From: JAXDLH01 sp034666705
GTDB taxonomy: Bacteria > Chloroflexota > UBA6077 > SHYK01
Direction: 5' to 3'
DNA: 23,455 nt
Assembly (NCBI GenBank): GCA_034666705.1
Contig: JAXDLH010000227.1
Location: 1 to 23,455, forward strand
Position 1 is the first letter of the stretch. Every line of letters begins with the position of its first letter. Positions 1-6,557 of this stretch are shown piece after piece. The position numbers were made by a program, and so were the translations under genes. The notes beneath the pieces are model-generated. The model was given only the letters and a program-made list of their open reading frames with translations. It had not been told where the DNA came from and searched no databases.

Positions 1-93
1 CAGTGCGAGCTGCAACTCTTCCTGATAGAGCTCGCTACTGCGATCGAGGCCCGTGCCGTCGCCGACGATGGGGAGGTTGAACTGCTCTGTCAT
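1..93 (-). CDS. Hypothetical protein, N-terminal 31 residues only (runs off the left edge)
   Basis: On the minus strand an ATG at 93-91 opens a frame that stays open to the window edge. It starts MTEQFNLPIVGDGTGL and continues for 31 codons. It begins 29 nt after the stop of the 105-residue hypothetical gene on the same strand, so it is probably the third gene of the rarA transcript. The upstream sequence is only weakly purine-rich, with no strong Shine-Dalgarno. I do not recognise a family from this fragment. The call rests on position, strand and an open frame, so a spurious ORF cannot be excluded. Confidence 0.4.
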   Translation of the reverse strand, partial: MTEQFNLPIVGDGTGLDRSSELYQEELQLAL

Positions 94-122
94 TTTTCGA
101 CTCGCCCGCCTGTTCTATGGTC

Positions 123-440
123 TTAGACGCTGTATTCCCCACCCACGTGCCAGTTGGCTTCCTCGACTCGGCGCTTCGCCTCATCCCGAGCTCGTGCTAA
201 GGCAGCGGTAAGCCCATCGTGCGGTACCCACGTCTCGACGACGAATACCTGGATATCGTCATCGCTGTACGCACACGCCCGCACTCCATGGAAGGAGGTT
301 TCGGCGGGGACGGCGTTTGATTGCCCCCGCCGTGGGTCGACCGGCGCCATCGGCCCATCGAAAAGCTCGATATCGTATTCGCACCCGTCTCGGGCTCGCG
401 CCCTGGACTTGCTCTTCGATTCCCAGTCCTGCTCATTCAT
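123..440 (-). CDS. Hypothetical protein, 105 aa, coupled to rarA
   Basis: The start codon overlaps the rarA stop as ATGA (437-440 on the minus strand), the usual sign of translational coupling, so it is most likely a real gene made with RarA. The product is small and polar. It has an N-terminal basic/acidic stretch (residues 1-20), a central beta-like segment (about 50-70, DDDIQVFVVETWV) and a charged C-terminal helix rich in Arg, Ala and Glu (about 75-95). There is no signal peptide, membrane segment or cysteine motif. I do not recognise a family and give no function. Overlapping frames on the plus strand here look like GC-rich shadows. Confidence 0.55.
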   Translation of the reverse strand: MNEQDWESKSKSRARARDGCEYDIELFDGPMAPVDPRRGQSNAVPAETSFHGVRACAYSDDDIQVFVVETWVPHDGLTAALARARDEAKRRVEEANWHVGGEYSV

Positions 441-1882
441 ACGTCACCTTTGGCTTCCGTCGCATCGGCCTCCGCCCGGAGCGCGCGAATCCGCGCCACG
501 CGCTCGCCGATCGCTGCCTCGGCGCCCTGATCGCTCGGCTCGTAGAAGTGCTGGGCGGTGAGCGCGTCGGGCAGGTGCTGCTGCGCGACGACGTGGCCTT
601 CGTAATTGTGGGCGTAGCGGTAGCCGGCGCCGTATCCCATCCCGCGCATCAACCCGGTCACCGCATTTCGCAGGTGCAGCGGGACGGCGAGATCGCCGCG
701 GTGTTCGACCTCGGCCTGTGCAGCGAAGTAGGCGTTCTTCGCGGAGTTACTCTTCGGCGCGGTGGCGAGATAGAGCGTCGCCTCGGCGAGGGGGTACAGC
801 GCCTCGGGCATACCGATAAAGTGCGCGGCCTGCTGGGCGGCGACCGCGACGCCGAGCGCCTGCGGATCGGCGAGACCGACGTCCTCGGCGGCGAGGACGA
901 CGAGCCGGCGAGCGACGAAGAGCGGGTCCTCGCCCGCCTCCAGCATGCGAGCCAGCCAATACACCGCGGCGTCCGGGTCTGATCCGCGCAGCGACTTGAT
1001 GAATGCGGAGATCGTGTCGTAGTGCTGGTCCCCAGCGCGATCGTATTGCAGGGCGCGGTGCTGGACGGCATCCTCGACCGCGGCGAGCGTCACGCGGCGG
1101 TGGCCCTCGGCGTTGGGCTCGGCTGCAAGCGCGGCTTGCTCGAGCGCGTTGAGCACGATCCGGGCGTCGCCTCCCGCCAGGGCGAGCAGATGGGTGCGCG
1201 CATCGGGCTCCAGTTCCACGTGAAACGTCGCGAGCCCGCGCTCCTCGTCGGCGAGGGCGCGGTCGATGAGCTGACCGAGGTCCTCATCCGTGAGCGATTG
1301 GAGCCGAAAGACGCGGGCGCGCGAGAGCAAGGCGCTGTTCACCTCGAACGACGGGTTCTCGGTGGTCGCGCCGATCAACGTGAGCAGCCCGCTCTCGGCG
1401 TGCGGCAGGACTGCATCCTGCTGGGCTTTGTTGAAGCGGTGGATCTCATCGATGAAGAGCAGCGTGCGCTGGTGCAGCGCCGCTCGGCGCCGCGCCTCTT
1501 CGGCCGCGCGGCGCAGGTCCGCCACGCCGGCCGATACGCCGCTGAGCGCCACCATGTGGCTGCGGGTCTGGCGGCTGATCACCTCGGCGAGCGTCGTCTT
1601 GCCGCTGCCCGGCGGCCCCCAGAGCACCATCGAGCCGAGCCGGTCTCCTTCGATGGCACGGCGCAGCGCCCGGCCGGGCCCGACGAGATGCTCCTGGCCG
1701 ACGAACTCGTCCAGGGTGCGTGGCCGCATGCGCGTGGCGAGCGGCGCCCGCGTATCGATGCTGTCGTCCGGCGCCGGGGCTGGCTCGGGCGGCAGGAAGC
1801 TCGCCTGCTCTGGCGCCAGCTCATGGCGATCTCGGCTCCCGCGGTTTTCACTCATCAGGATTGTCGCCTGGTCCTTTCCCAC
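437..1882 (-). CDS. rarA: Replication-associated recombination protein A (AAA+ ATPase, MgsA/RarA family)
   Basis: This is a cytoplasmic DNA-dependent AAA+ ATPase related to RarA/MgsA/WRNIP1, which acts at stalled replication forks. Family signatures are clear. The N-terminal block LATRMRPRTLDEFVGQEHL is at about residues 48-66. Walker A GPPGSGKTT is at about 89-97, Walker B LLFIDEIHRF at about 141-150, and sensor-1 GATTENPSFEVN at about 161-172, followed by LLSRARVF with the arginine-finger region. The C-terminal half carries the MgsA tetramerisation region (AVYWLARML, then EDVGLADPQAL). The length of 481 aa is slightly over the usual 420-450 because of a Pro/Ala-rich N-terminal extension. 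The start used is GTG at 1882 with a GAAGG upstream; an in-frame ATG at 1855 is a reasonable alternative. It is divergent from rpmH and followed with an ATGA overlap by a hypothetical gene. Confidence 0.93.
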   Translation of the reverse strand: MGKDQATILMSENRGSRDRHELAPEQASFLPPEPAPAPDDSIDTRAPLATRMRPRTLDEFVGQEHLVGPGRALRRAIEGDRLGSMVLWGPPGSGKTTLAEVISRQTRSHMVALSGVSAGVADLRRAAEEARRRAALHQRTLLFIDEIHRFNKAQQDAVLPHAESGLLTLIGATTENPSFEVNSALLSRARVFRLQSLTDEDLGQLIDRALADEERGLATFHVELEPDARTHLLALAGGDARIVLNALEQAALAAEPNAEGHRRVTLAAVEDAVQHRALQYDRAGDQHYDTISAFIKSLRGSDPDAAVYWLARMLEAGEDPLFVARRLVVLAAEDVGLADPQALGVAVAAQQAAHFIGMPEALYPLAEATLYLATAPKSNSAKNAYFAAQAEVEHRGDLAVPLHLRNAVTGLMRGMGYGAGYRYAHNYEGHVVAQQHLPDALTAQHFYEPSDQGAEAAIGERVARIRALRAEADATEAKGDV

Positions 1883-2140
1883 TCATGCCCTTCGTCCGTA
1901 CGGCTCACAACTTCGGTCGTCCCCTCCGCTGTCGGCCCGGCGCGGCCAGTGGCTGGGTTGCGCGGCGCACACCCCAGGAGCGCGGTCGAGGCGAGGCGCC
2001 CAGGGTGGTGAGCCGGGGTCGGTCGCCTGGGCCGCATGCTGCACCTTCTGTCTCCCAGAGTGGGTACACATTAGCACCACCGGCACGAAATGGCGGCTAT
2101 CGGCGGCTATGTTGAGCAACTGCAACATCCGAGCGCGCGT
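1883..2140. other. Divergent intergenic region rarA / rpmH, rarA-proximal part
   Basis: About 260 bases separate the rarA start from the rpmH promoter. I see no convincing gene; the frames here on both strands are GC-rich shadows. A short direct repeat (GGCGGCTAT twice, around 2091-2109) and a small inverted repeat (GTTGAGCAAC, then TGCAAC) lie near 2110-2127. No DnaA-box cluster (TTATNCACA) was seen, so I do not call an origin. The rarA promoter should lie here but no clear hexamers stand out. Confidence 0.4.
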
Positions 2141-2170
2141 TTGACACCCTTTCTGCGGCATCCCTATAAT
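2141..2170 (+). promoter_or_regulatory. Consensus sigma-70-type promoter of rpmH
   Basis: TTGACA at 2141-2146 and TATAAT at 2165-2170 are both perfect consensus hexamers with an 18-bp spacer. Transcription should start near 2177, giving a leader of about 115 nt before the rpmH ATG at 2293. It is the best vegetative promoter match in the window and fits a highly expressed ribosomal protein gene. Confidence 0.85.
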
Positions 2171-2176
2171 GCCGCG

Positions 2177-2292
2177 AGAGATTGCCTGTACGGTGTGCCC
2201 TGCGGGCACCAGGCGCTCGCGCGACGCATAGGGCCAACGGCGGGGCCACGCAGCCCAAGCGACCTCTGGCCGACGCGTTTCACGGAGGACAG
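2177..2292 (+). promoter_or_regulatory. Structured 5' leader of rpmH with Shine-Dalgarno
   Basis: The predicted untranslated leader holds a hairpin (GTGCCC 2195-2200, loop TGC, GGGCAC 2204-2209) and GC-rich segments able to pair (GGCC repeats near 2231-2247). It ends in GGAGGA at 2284-2289, only 3-4 nt before the ATG. Structure is read directly from sequence; any regulatory role is inference. Confidence 0.4.
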
Positions 2293-2430
2293 ATGCCCAA
2301 GCGGACGTGGCAGCCCAAGCGGATTCCCCGCAAGCGTGAACACGGCTTCCTCAAACGAATGAGCTCACCCGGAGGCCGCGAGGTACTTCGCCGCCGCCGC
2401 CGCCGGGGGCGGCACAAGCTTACTATTTGA
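2293..2430 (+). CDS. rpmH: 50S ribosomal protein L34
   Basis: The 45-residue basic protein begins MPKRTWQPKRIPRKREHGF and continues KRMSSPGGREVLRRRRRRGR to HKLTI. These are the invariant blocks of bacterial L34 (KRTxQP, R/K-rich middle, HGFxxRM, GRxVLxxRRxKGR). L34 is a component of the large ribosomal subunit. The start is fixed by homology and by GGAGGA just upstream, although an in-frame ATG-type start exists about 110 nt earlier. It is the first gene of the rpmH-rnpA-yidD-yidC-jag cluster, 82 nt before rnpA. The run of six consecutive Arg near the C terminus is more extreme than in most L34 proteins. Confidence 0.97.
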   Translation: MPKRTWQPKRIPRKREHGFLKRMSSPGGREVLRRRRRRGRHKLTI

Positions 2431-2512
2431 TTCTCTGGCCCAGGGGCCCGCGCGGCGGGCTTGGCGGTACCGGGGTCCATGTTGCGACGCCAGCGTCGCG
2501 AGAGCCAGGCCG

Positions 2513-2890
2513 ATGCGGCGCGAGATCCGGCTACGACGAGGGGCAGACTTTGAGCGGGTGCGTGCCAACCGGCGGAGTTGGTCGCACCCGCTGCTTATCT
2601 GTACGATCGGAGCACACGACGACGACGATGGGCTGTCACGCATCGGCATCATCGTCGGGCGGCGGGTTGGCAAGGCGGTGACGCGCAATCGCGTCAAACG
2701 ACGCATCCGCGAGGCAGGGCGAGCTATCTATCCTGACATTATCCCCGGTCATGACATCGTGCTCATCGCTCGCCCCGCGGCCGCGGCAGCCACGGCGTTG
2801 GAGCTGCAAGAGGCAGTGGCTTCGCTGCTGGCCCGAGCGCGGCTGCGCCGTGCTCCCACGGGCGCGCCGCCTCCTGAGTTGCCATCATGA
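2513..2890 (+). CDS. rnpA: Ribonuclease P protein component
   Basis: The 125-aa basic protein supports RNase P RNA in 5' maturation of tRNA precursors. The diagnostic motif RVGKAVTRNRVKRRIRE lies at about residues 51-67, preceded by the strand RIGIIVGR (43-50). The N-terminal RRGADFERVRANRRSWSHPLLI is typical of the family (L/RxxxDFxxV...G.....P.l). The C-terminal tail (about 100-125) is Ala/Pro-rich and not conserved. The Shine-Dalgarno is weak. The start chosen gives the family's usual N terminus. The gene lies in the universal rpmH-rnpA order and its TGA overlaps the yidD ATG as ATGA. Confidence 0.95.
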   Translation: MRREIRLRRGADFERVRANRRSWSHPLLICTIGAHDDDDGLSRIGIIVGRRVGKAVTRNRVKRRIREAGRAIYPDIIPGHDIVLIARPAAAAATALELQEAVASLLARARLRRAPTGAPPPELPS

Positions 2891-3129
2891 CTGCCGCGCT
2901 CGCTGGGATCGAGTCCTATGCCAAAACTGGCGTCATCGCCCTCATTCGCTTCTACCAGGCGGCGATATCACCTGCACTCCCCGCTGCATGCCGGTACCTG
3001 CCGACGTGCAGCGCGTATTGCGTCGAGGCGATCGAGCGCCACGGCTTGCTGCGCGGCAGCGGACTCGCCGTGCGCCGGATCGGCCGATGCCACCCATTCC
3101 ACTCCGGCGGTTATGATCCGGTGCCCTAG
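2887..3129 (+). CDS. yidD: Membrane protein insertion efficiency factor YidD
   Basis: The 80-aa protein carries the full YidD signature. This is IRFYQAAISP (about 20-29), CRYLPTCSAYCVEAIERHG (35-53), then a basic amphipathic stretch with RIGRCHPFHSGGYDPVP at the C terminus. Cysteines at 35, 41, 45 and 68 are those usual for the family. YidD sits at the inner face of the membrane and helps YidC-dependent insertion; the exact mechanism is not settled. The start overlaps the rnpA stop (ATGA, 2887-2890), implying coupled translation, and yidC follows 36 nt after the stop. Confidence 0.95.
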   Translation: MTAALAGIESYAKTGVIALIRFYQAAISPALPAACRYLPTCSAYCVEAIERHGLLRGSGLAVRRIGRCHPFHSGGYDPVP

Positions 3130-3165
3130 CGGGCCCATGCTCTTCACACACCGAAAGGCGACATA

Positions 3166-3981
3166 TTGAACCCCCTCGACATCTTTCTTCCGATCTGGAA
3201 CCCGCTCGTCGGCGCCATCGAAGAGGCACTGCGTTACTTGACCACCGTGACTGGCTCGGCCGGGCTGGCGATCATTATCTTCACGATCGGCGTCCGCACC
3301 GGGCTGATCCCGCTCGCCCTGATGCAGGCGCGTTCGCAGCGCGCCATGCTCCGCCTCCAGCCACAGCTCCGTGAGCTGCAGCAAAAGTATGGCAGCGACC
3401 GCCAGAAGATGGCGCAGGAGCAGATGCGCCTTTATAAGGAGGGCGGCTACAGCCCATTCACGGGGTGCCTGCCACTCGTGATCCAGATGCCGATCTGGTT
3501 CGCGCTGTACTCCGCCTTGCGCAACCTGGCTGGCAGCGATGAGGCGTTCCAGGGTGCGTTCCTCTGGATTCCGAGCCTGGCCTCACACGATCCGCTGTAC
3601 ATATTGCCGGTGCTCACGGCGGGAACCCAATGGGTCGTGCAGCGGATGTCGATGGTCCCATCGGCCGACCCCCAGCAGCAGCAGATGAACCGCATGATGG
3701 AGTTCATGCCACTCATGTTCTTCTTCTTCGCGCTGCAATACGGCGCGGGGCTGGCAGTGTACTGGACGGTCTCGAACGTGTACAGCATCGCCCAACAGTA
3801 TTTCACTGTGGGCTGGGGGACGCTCCCATTTCTCGGTACTAAGCCGCCGCCCAGCGACTCGGGAAAGAACTCCGGTGGCTCCCCGCCGAACGGACGCGCC
3901 AATGGAAAAGATGAGAGCCGTACGCCGCGGGCGCGCCGTAACGGAGCGAGCACCCCGGGGCGGCGCAGAAGAGGGAAGTAG
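3166..3981 (+). CDS. yidC: Membrane protein insertase YidC (Oxa1/Alb3 family)
   Basis: The 271-aa protein is the short form without the large periplasmic P1 domain, as expected in Gram-positive-type or Chloroflexota cells. TM1 is at about residues 32-52 and holds the conserved groove arginine R44 (TIGVRTGLIPL). A cytoplasmic helical hairpin follows (about 55-92), then TM segments near 98-119 (FTGCLPLVIQMPIWFAL), 143-159 and 180-210 (FMPLMFFFFAL, VYWTVSNVYSIAQQ). The C-terminal tail (about 225-271) is Pro/Gly/Arg/Lys-rich and could touch the ribosome, as proposed for other YidC tails. The start is TTG at 3166 with GAAAGGCG about 7 nt upstream; no ATG gives a better N terminus. It ends 3 nt before jag. 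Confidence 0.95.
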   Translation: MNPLDIFLPIWNPLVGAIEEALRYLTTVTGSAGLAIIIFTIGVRTGLIPLALMQARSQRAMLRLQPQLRELQQKYGSDRQKMAQEQMRLYKEGGYSPFTGCLPLVIQMPIWFALYSALRNLAGSDEAFQGAFLWIPSLASHDPLYILPVLTAGTQWVVQRMSMVPSADPQQQQMNRMMEFMPLMFFFFALQYGAGLAVYWTVSNVYSIAQQYFTVGWGTLPFLGTKPPPSDSGKNSGGSPPNGRANGKDESRTPRARRNGASTPGRRRRGK

Positions 3982-3984
3982 CGA

Positions 3985-4830
3985 ATGGCAGCGGAAAGCG
4001 TCGAGACCCATGGCCGGACTACGGAGGAGGCGATCCGTGCTGCGCTCGAGGAGCTGGGCGTCGGTCGCGACGAGGTCGAGATCGAGATCCTCCACGAGGG
4101 ACGCTCCGGTGTCTTCGGCGTGGGCTCCCAGGAGGCGCGGGTCCGCGTGACGCTCCTCGCCGAGGAGTACGACGAGGACGAGGAAGAGGAGCAACCAGGC
4201 CCGCTGCGCGCCGCCGAGGAGAGCTACGAGGACGAGGAGTGGGAAGAGGATGAAGACGAGCCGCAGCCGACTTTATCGGACGAGGACGCCGAGCTTGCCC
4301 GCGATGCGCTGGAGCACATGCTCGATCTCCTCGAGTTCCCGAATCTCGTGACGGTCAAGGACGTCGAGCACGGTGACGCCGGGACGACGCTCGCCCTGGA
4401 CGTGGCGGGTGAGGACGTCGGTCTCCTGATCGGTCGCCACGGCGAGACGCTCCAAAATCTCCAGTTTCTGCTGAATGCGCTGGTGCGCCGGCGGCTGCCG
4501 CGCAACACCCGCATCATGGTGGACGTGGAACACTATCGCGAACGGCGCGAGCAGTCGCTGCGGGGTATTGCGATGCGCACGGCGGACCGCGTGCGTCGCG
4601 ACCGGCGGTCGGTCACCCTGCAACCCATGCCGCCGAACGAGCGGCGGATCATCCACCTGACGCTCCAATCCAGCCCATGGGTCATGACCGAGTCGACGGG
4701 CGAGGGGCCGGAGCGGCGCGTGGTGGTGTCGCCCAAACCCGGCTCGGCGCCTCGGGGTGGCTACTCACGCGGCCCGGCGCCACGCGGCCCGTCCTACGGC
4801 GGCGGCGGTGGCGGCTACCGCCGGGGGTAG
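3985..4830 (+). CDS. jag: KH/R3H single-stranded RNA-binding protein Jag (KhpB)
   Basis: The 281-aa RNA-binding protein is usually partnered with KhpA and linked to cell elongation and mRNA regulation in Gram-positives. The Jag-N domain is at about 1-60 (GVFGVGSQEARVRV). An extremely acidic linker follows at about 61-93 with runs of Asp and Glu. The KH domain is at about 105-182 with the GxxG-type loop GLLIGRHGETL (146-156), and the R3H domain at about 185-250 with NERRIIHLTL (218-227). The last 30 residues are a Gly/Arg/Tyr/Pro low-complexity tail with RGG- and SRG-like repeats, absent from most Jag proteins. GAGGGAAG at 3971-3978, inside the end of yidC, serves as Shine-Dalgarno. It is the last gene of the conserved cluster. 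Confidence 0.94.
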   Translation: MAAESVETHGRTTEEAIRAALEELGVGRDEVEIEILHEGRSGVFGVGSQEARVRVTLLAEEYDEDEEEEQPGPLRAAEESYEDEEWEEDEDEPQPTLSDEDAELARDALEHMLDLLEFPNLVTVKDVEHGDAGTTLALDVAGEDVGLLIGRHGETLQNLQFLLNALVRRRLPRNTRIMVDVEHYRERREQSLRGIAMRTADRVRRDRRSVTLQPMPPNERRIIHLTLQSSPWVMTESTGEGPERRVVVSPKPGSAPRGGYSRGPAPRGPSYGGGGGGYRRG

Positions 4831-4901
4831 GCCAGAGCCGTCCGCGAAATCTATGGGTACAAACGCAGCTCTATTCGCTCGCGACTGACGGGTGAGGAGC
4901 A

Positions 4902-5252
4902 ATGGCTGGGTTAAGGCGAACGTTCGGGCGCGTCGTATGGAGCTCGGTGTCACTCATCCCTACCGTGCTCCTTAGCTCGCTGCTCGTCTTCGCGATGCTC
5001 ACGACCATCACTGGCGATTCCCTCGATCGCCTGCTGCGGGACAACCCAGATTACACCTATGACGACTACACTCGCCTTCGCAACCTCTCTGGTTTCGACG
5101 ATCCGGTATACGTCAGATACGTCAAGTGGGCGAGCTCGATAGGGAGCGGACAAGTCGGTTACTCCCGCCTGTCCAAGATTCCCGTCACGAACGTCGTCAC
5201 GCCGAGGCCAGTCCACTGGCAGTTCGGCTGGCCCCCATTCAGCGGCGGGTGA
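4902..5252 (+). pseudogene. Truncated DppB-type ABC transporter permease (N-terminal remnant)
   Basis: The 116-codon frame has a good Shine-Dalgarno (GAGGAG 4894-4899) and begins like a peptide/nickel ABC permease of the DppB/OppB type. There is a basic N terminus, TM1 at about 12-36 (SLIPTVLLSSLLVFAML), a GD pair at about 38-39, then LSGFDDPVYVRYVKWASSIGS (about 62-82), matching the family's 'LGLDDPxxxRYxxWL' and following 'GDxGxS' block (here GQVGYS). It then reads PRPVHWQFGW, where TM2 should begin, and stops. Full-length members are about 310-340 residues, so roughly two thirds are missing, including the EAA loop that docks to the ATPase. No dppC, dppD or dppF follows. The product is very unlikely to work as a permease. 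Confidence 0.7.
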
Positions 5253-5469
5253 GCGTGCACCGCCACGTCCTGTGGCGTACCTCGCATCTAGTGGCGACGT
5301 AGCGATCGCTACTCTCCCCTGCCATGGCTTGCAGAATCTTCGTGGAATTGAAGCGCGACCTCGAAGTCGCGGCCGGAAGCCAGGTGTCGCGCCCACTCGC
5401 CATTGACCGGGGGCCTTCGACTCATCGTCACTTCTCGGAATTCACAGCAGGCTCCTCATAGCCGGCGCG
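5253..5469 (+). other. Degenerate region between permease remnant and PIN gene
   Basis: About 217 bases hold no convincing intact gene. A short frame from ATG 5324 (MACRIFVELKRDLEV...) runs to 5460 and would join the PIN frame if one extra G were present in the G-run at 5409-5413, so it may be a remnant of the PIN N terminus or of a small antitoxin. Codon use and base composition look less GC-biased than the neighbours. Nothing else was recognised. Confidence 0.35.
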
Positions 5470-5907
5470 ATGCAGCGTTATTGCGTCGGTTTCTGGCGCA
5501 GTTGGACCGTCGCTGAGTTCGTGCGCAAGCGCACGGAGTGGGTCGCCGAGCGCGCGAACCGGGACGGTTGCGATCGGGACGACACCAGGCGACGACTGCC
5601 GGAATCGCGCGGAAGGGTCAATGCCTTCATCCACTACCGTGCGCCGATACTTCGCTCCGAAGATGCAATCACGGTCGATCTCGCCTGGCTTCACGACCCC
5701 GATGACTTGCCTGTCATGCAAACCGCTCTCGCGGCTCGCGCCGACGTGCTTGTCACCGACAACTCAAGCGACTTTCCGCTGGGGGAGTCCCGCAATGGAA
5801 TCTACATCCTCGGATCTGTGGCATTCCTGCAGGACCTGTATCGCCGTATTCCCCCAGCGGAAGCGAGCATTCAGAGCCTGGTGAAAGTGGAACAGCCGGT
5901 CGAATAG
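5470..5907 (+). CDS. PIN-domain protein, toxin-like, with the first catalytic motif outside the ATG-started frame
   Basis: PIN domains are Mg-dependent RNases, often VapC-like toxins. The 145-aa frame has the C-terminal PIN signatures HDPDDLPVMQTALAARADVLVTDNSSDFP (about 75-103) and GIYILGSVAFLQDLY (110-124), with acidic residues E16 (AEFVRKR), D78/D79 and D97/D101. The first PIN motif normally sits near the N terminus. Here it lies upstream of the only ATG: in the same frame 5419-5433 reads DSSSL (5416-5418 adds F), preceded by a TGA at 5404-5406 with no standard start between. A G-run at 5409-5413 is a likely indel site. So the gene is either 5'-damaged or starts unconventionally. No clear antitoxin gene precedes it. 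Confidence 0.6.
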   Translation: MQRYCVGFWRSWTVAEFVRKRTEWVAERANRDGCDRDDTRRRLPESRGRVNAFIHYRAPILRSEDAITVDLAWLHDPDDLPVMQTALAARADVLVTDNSSDFPLGESRNGIYILGSVAFLQDLYRRIPPAEASIQSLVKVEQPVE

Positions 5908-5955
5908 CGTGGCAGGCTTCCCTCACGCGAGATCCAGCTAGATGTCCGCGGCTGA

Positions 5956-6432
5956 TCACTGTGTGGGGAGGTCGTCCTCGACGAGGCGGTGGAGGAGATC
6001 GCGTAGCGTTGCCTGGTCGGCGAGCGAGAGGCGCCGCACGTAGGCGGGTGCGCGACTAAGCCGCTCCGCAAGCTCCGCGCGGAGCGCCTCGCCGGCGGGG
6101 GTGGCCACGATCGCCCGGATCCGGCGGTCGTCCGGATCCACCCGGCGCTCGACGAGCCCACGGGCCTCGAGCCGGTCGCTGATGCCCGTCAGGTTCGACG
6201 GGTTGCATTCAAGCTCGCGCGCCAGTTCGCGCTGTGAGATACTGCGCCCCTCGCCCAATCGGAGGAGCAGGTGCGCCTGGGGCGGGGACAAGCCGAGCTC
6301 GGTGACGGTGCGCACGAACTCCGGCCCGAGGCGGGTCAGGGTGAGCTGCACGAGCAGCGCGCCGATCTCGTCCGCCGGTGAGGGCGCGACGGACCCACTG
6401 CGAGCGCCGGTCCCAGTGTTCAAAGGCTGCAT
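5956..6432 (-). CDS. MarR-family transcriptional regulator
   Basis: The 158-aa winged-helix repressor is the likely local regulator of the divergent RND pump. After an N-terminal helix (about 20-45), GLSPPQAHLLLRLGEG (47-62) opens the DNA-binding domain. ISQRELARELECNPSNLTGISDRLEARGLVERR (65-97) holds the helix-turn-helix, with the recognition helix at about 77-90, and DPDDRRIRAIVAT (99-111) is the beta wing with the family's DxRR. The C-terminal helices (about 115-155) would form the dimer interface. The start at 6432 (MQPLNT) is chosen because a plausible minus-strand promoter (TTGATT 6467-6462, TATGCT 6445-6440) would start transcription almost at that ATG. Upstream in-frame starts at 6444 and 6471 (TTG) lie within or before the promoter. 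It converges with the PIN gene. Confidence 0.9.
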   Translation of the reverse strand: MQPLNTGTGARSGSVAPSPADEIGALLVQLTLTRLGPEFVRTVTELGLSPPQAHLLLRLGEGRSISQRELARELECNPSNLTGISDRLEARGLVERRVDPDDRRIRAIVATPAGEALRAELAERLSRAPAYVRRLSLADQATLRDLLHRLVEDDLPTQ

Positions 6433-6439
6433 GAAGCCC

Positions 6440-6467
6440 AGCATAGCAGAAATTTCAGGACAATCAA
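6440..6467 (-). promoter_or_regulatory. Putative marR promoter
   Basis: On the minus strand TTGATT (6467-6462) and TATGCT (6445-6440) are separated by 16 bp, each matching four of six consensus positions. The expected start point falls at about 6433-6432, directly on the ATG chosen for marR, which would make the message leaderless or nearly so. Weak hexamers, so moderate confidence. Confidence 0.4.
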
Positions 6468-6472
6468 ACAAT

Positions 6473-6499
6473 TGGATGGTTGCTGTAATATACCATCCA
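6473..6499. promoter_or_regulatory. Inverted repeat, probable MarR operator
   Basis: TGGATGGT (6473-6480) and ACCATCCA (6492-6499) are perfect 8-bp arms around an 11-bp AT-rich spacer (6481-6491). The site lies between the divergent marR and RND genes. Its size and placement fit a MarR dimer site controlling both directions. The spacer contains TAATAT, a possible minus-10 element for the pump gene, so binding could block polymerase directly. The palindrome is seen directly; the regulatory role is inferred. Confidence 0.7.
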
Positions 6500-6557
6500 T
6501 CATGTGAACGAATCGGCGGCGCGCTCGTCGCCGCACACCGGCGATGGGTAGGCCCGC

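Noticed and set aside
1022..2011. Long plus-strand frame (329 aa) opposite rarA
   Set aside because: It is antisense to the clearly recognised rarA sequence and shows no family motifs; GC-rich DNA commonly keeps such frames open.
2101..2140. Replication origin next to rpmH
   Set aside because: No DnaA-box cluster, AT-rich unwinding region or dnaA gene was seen.
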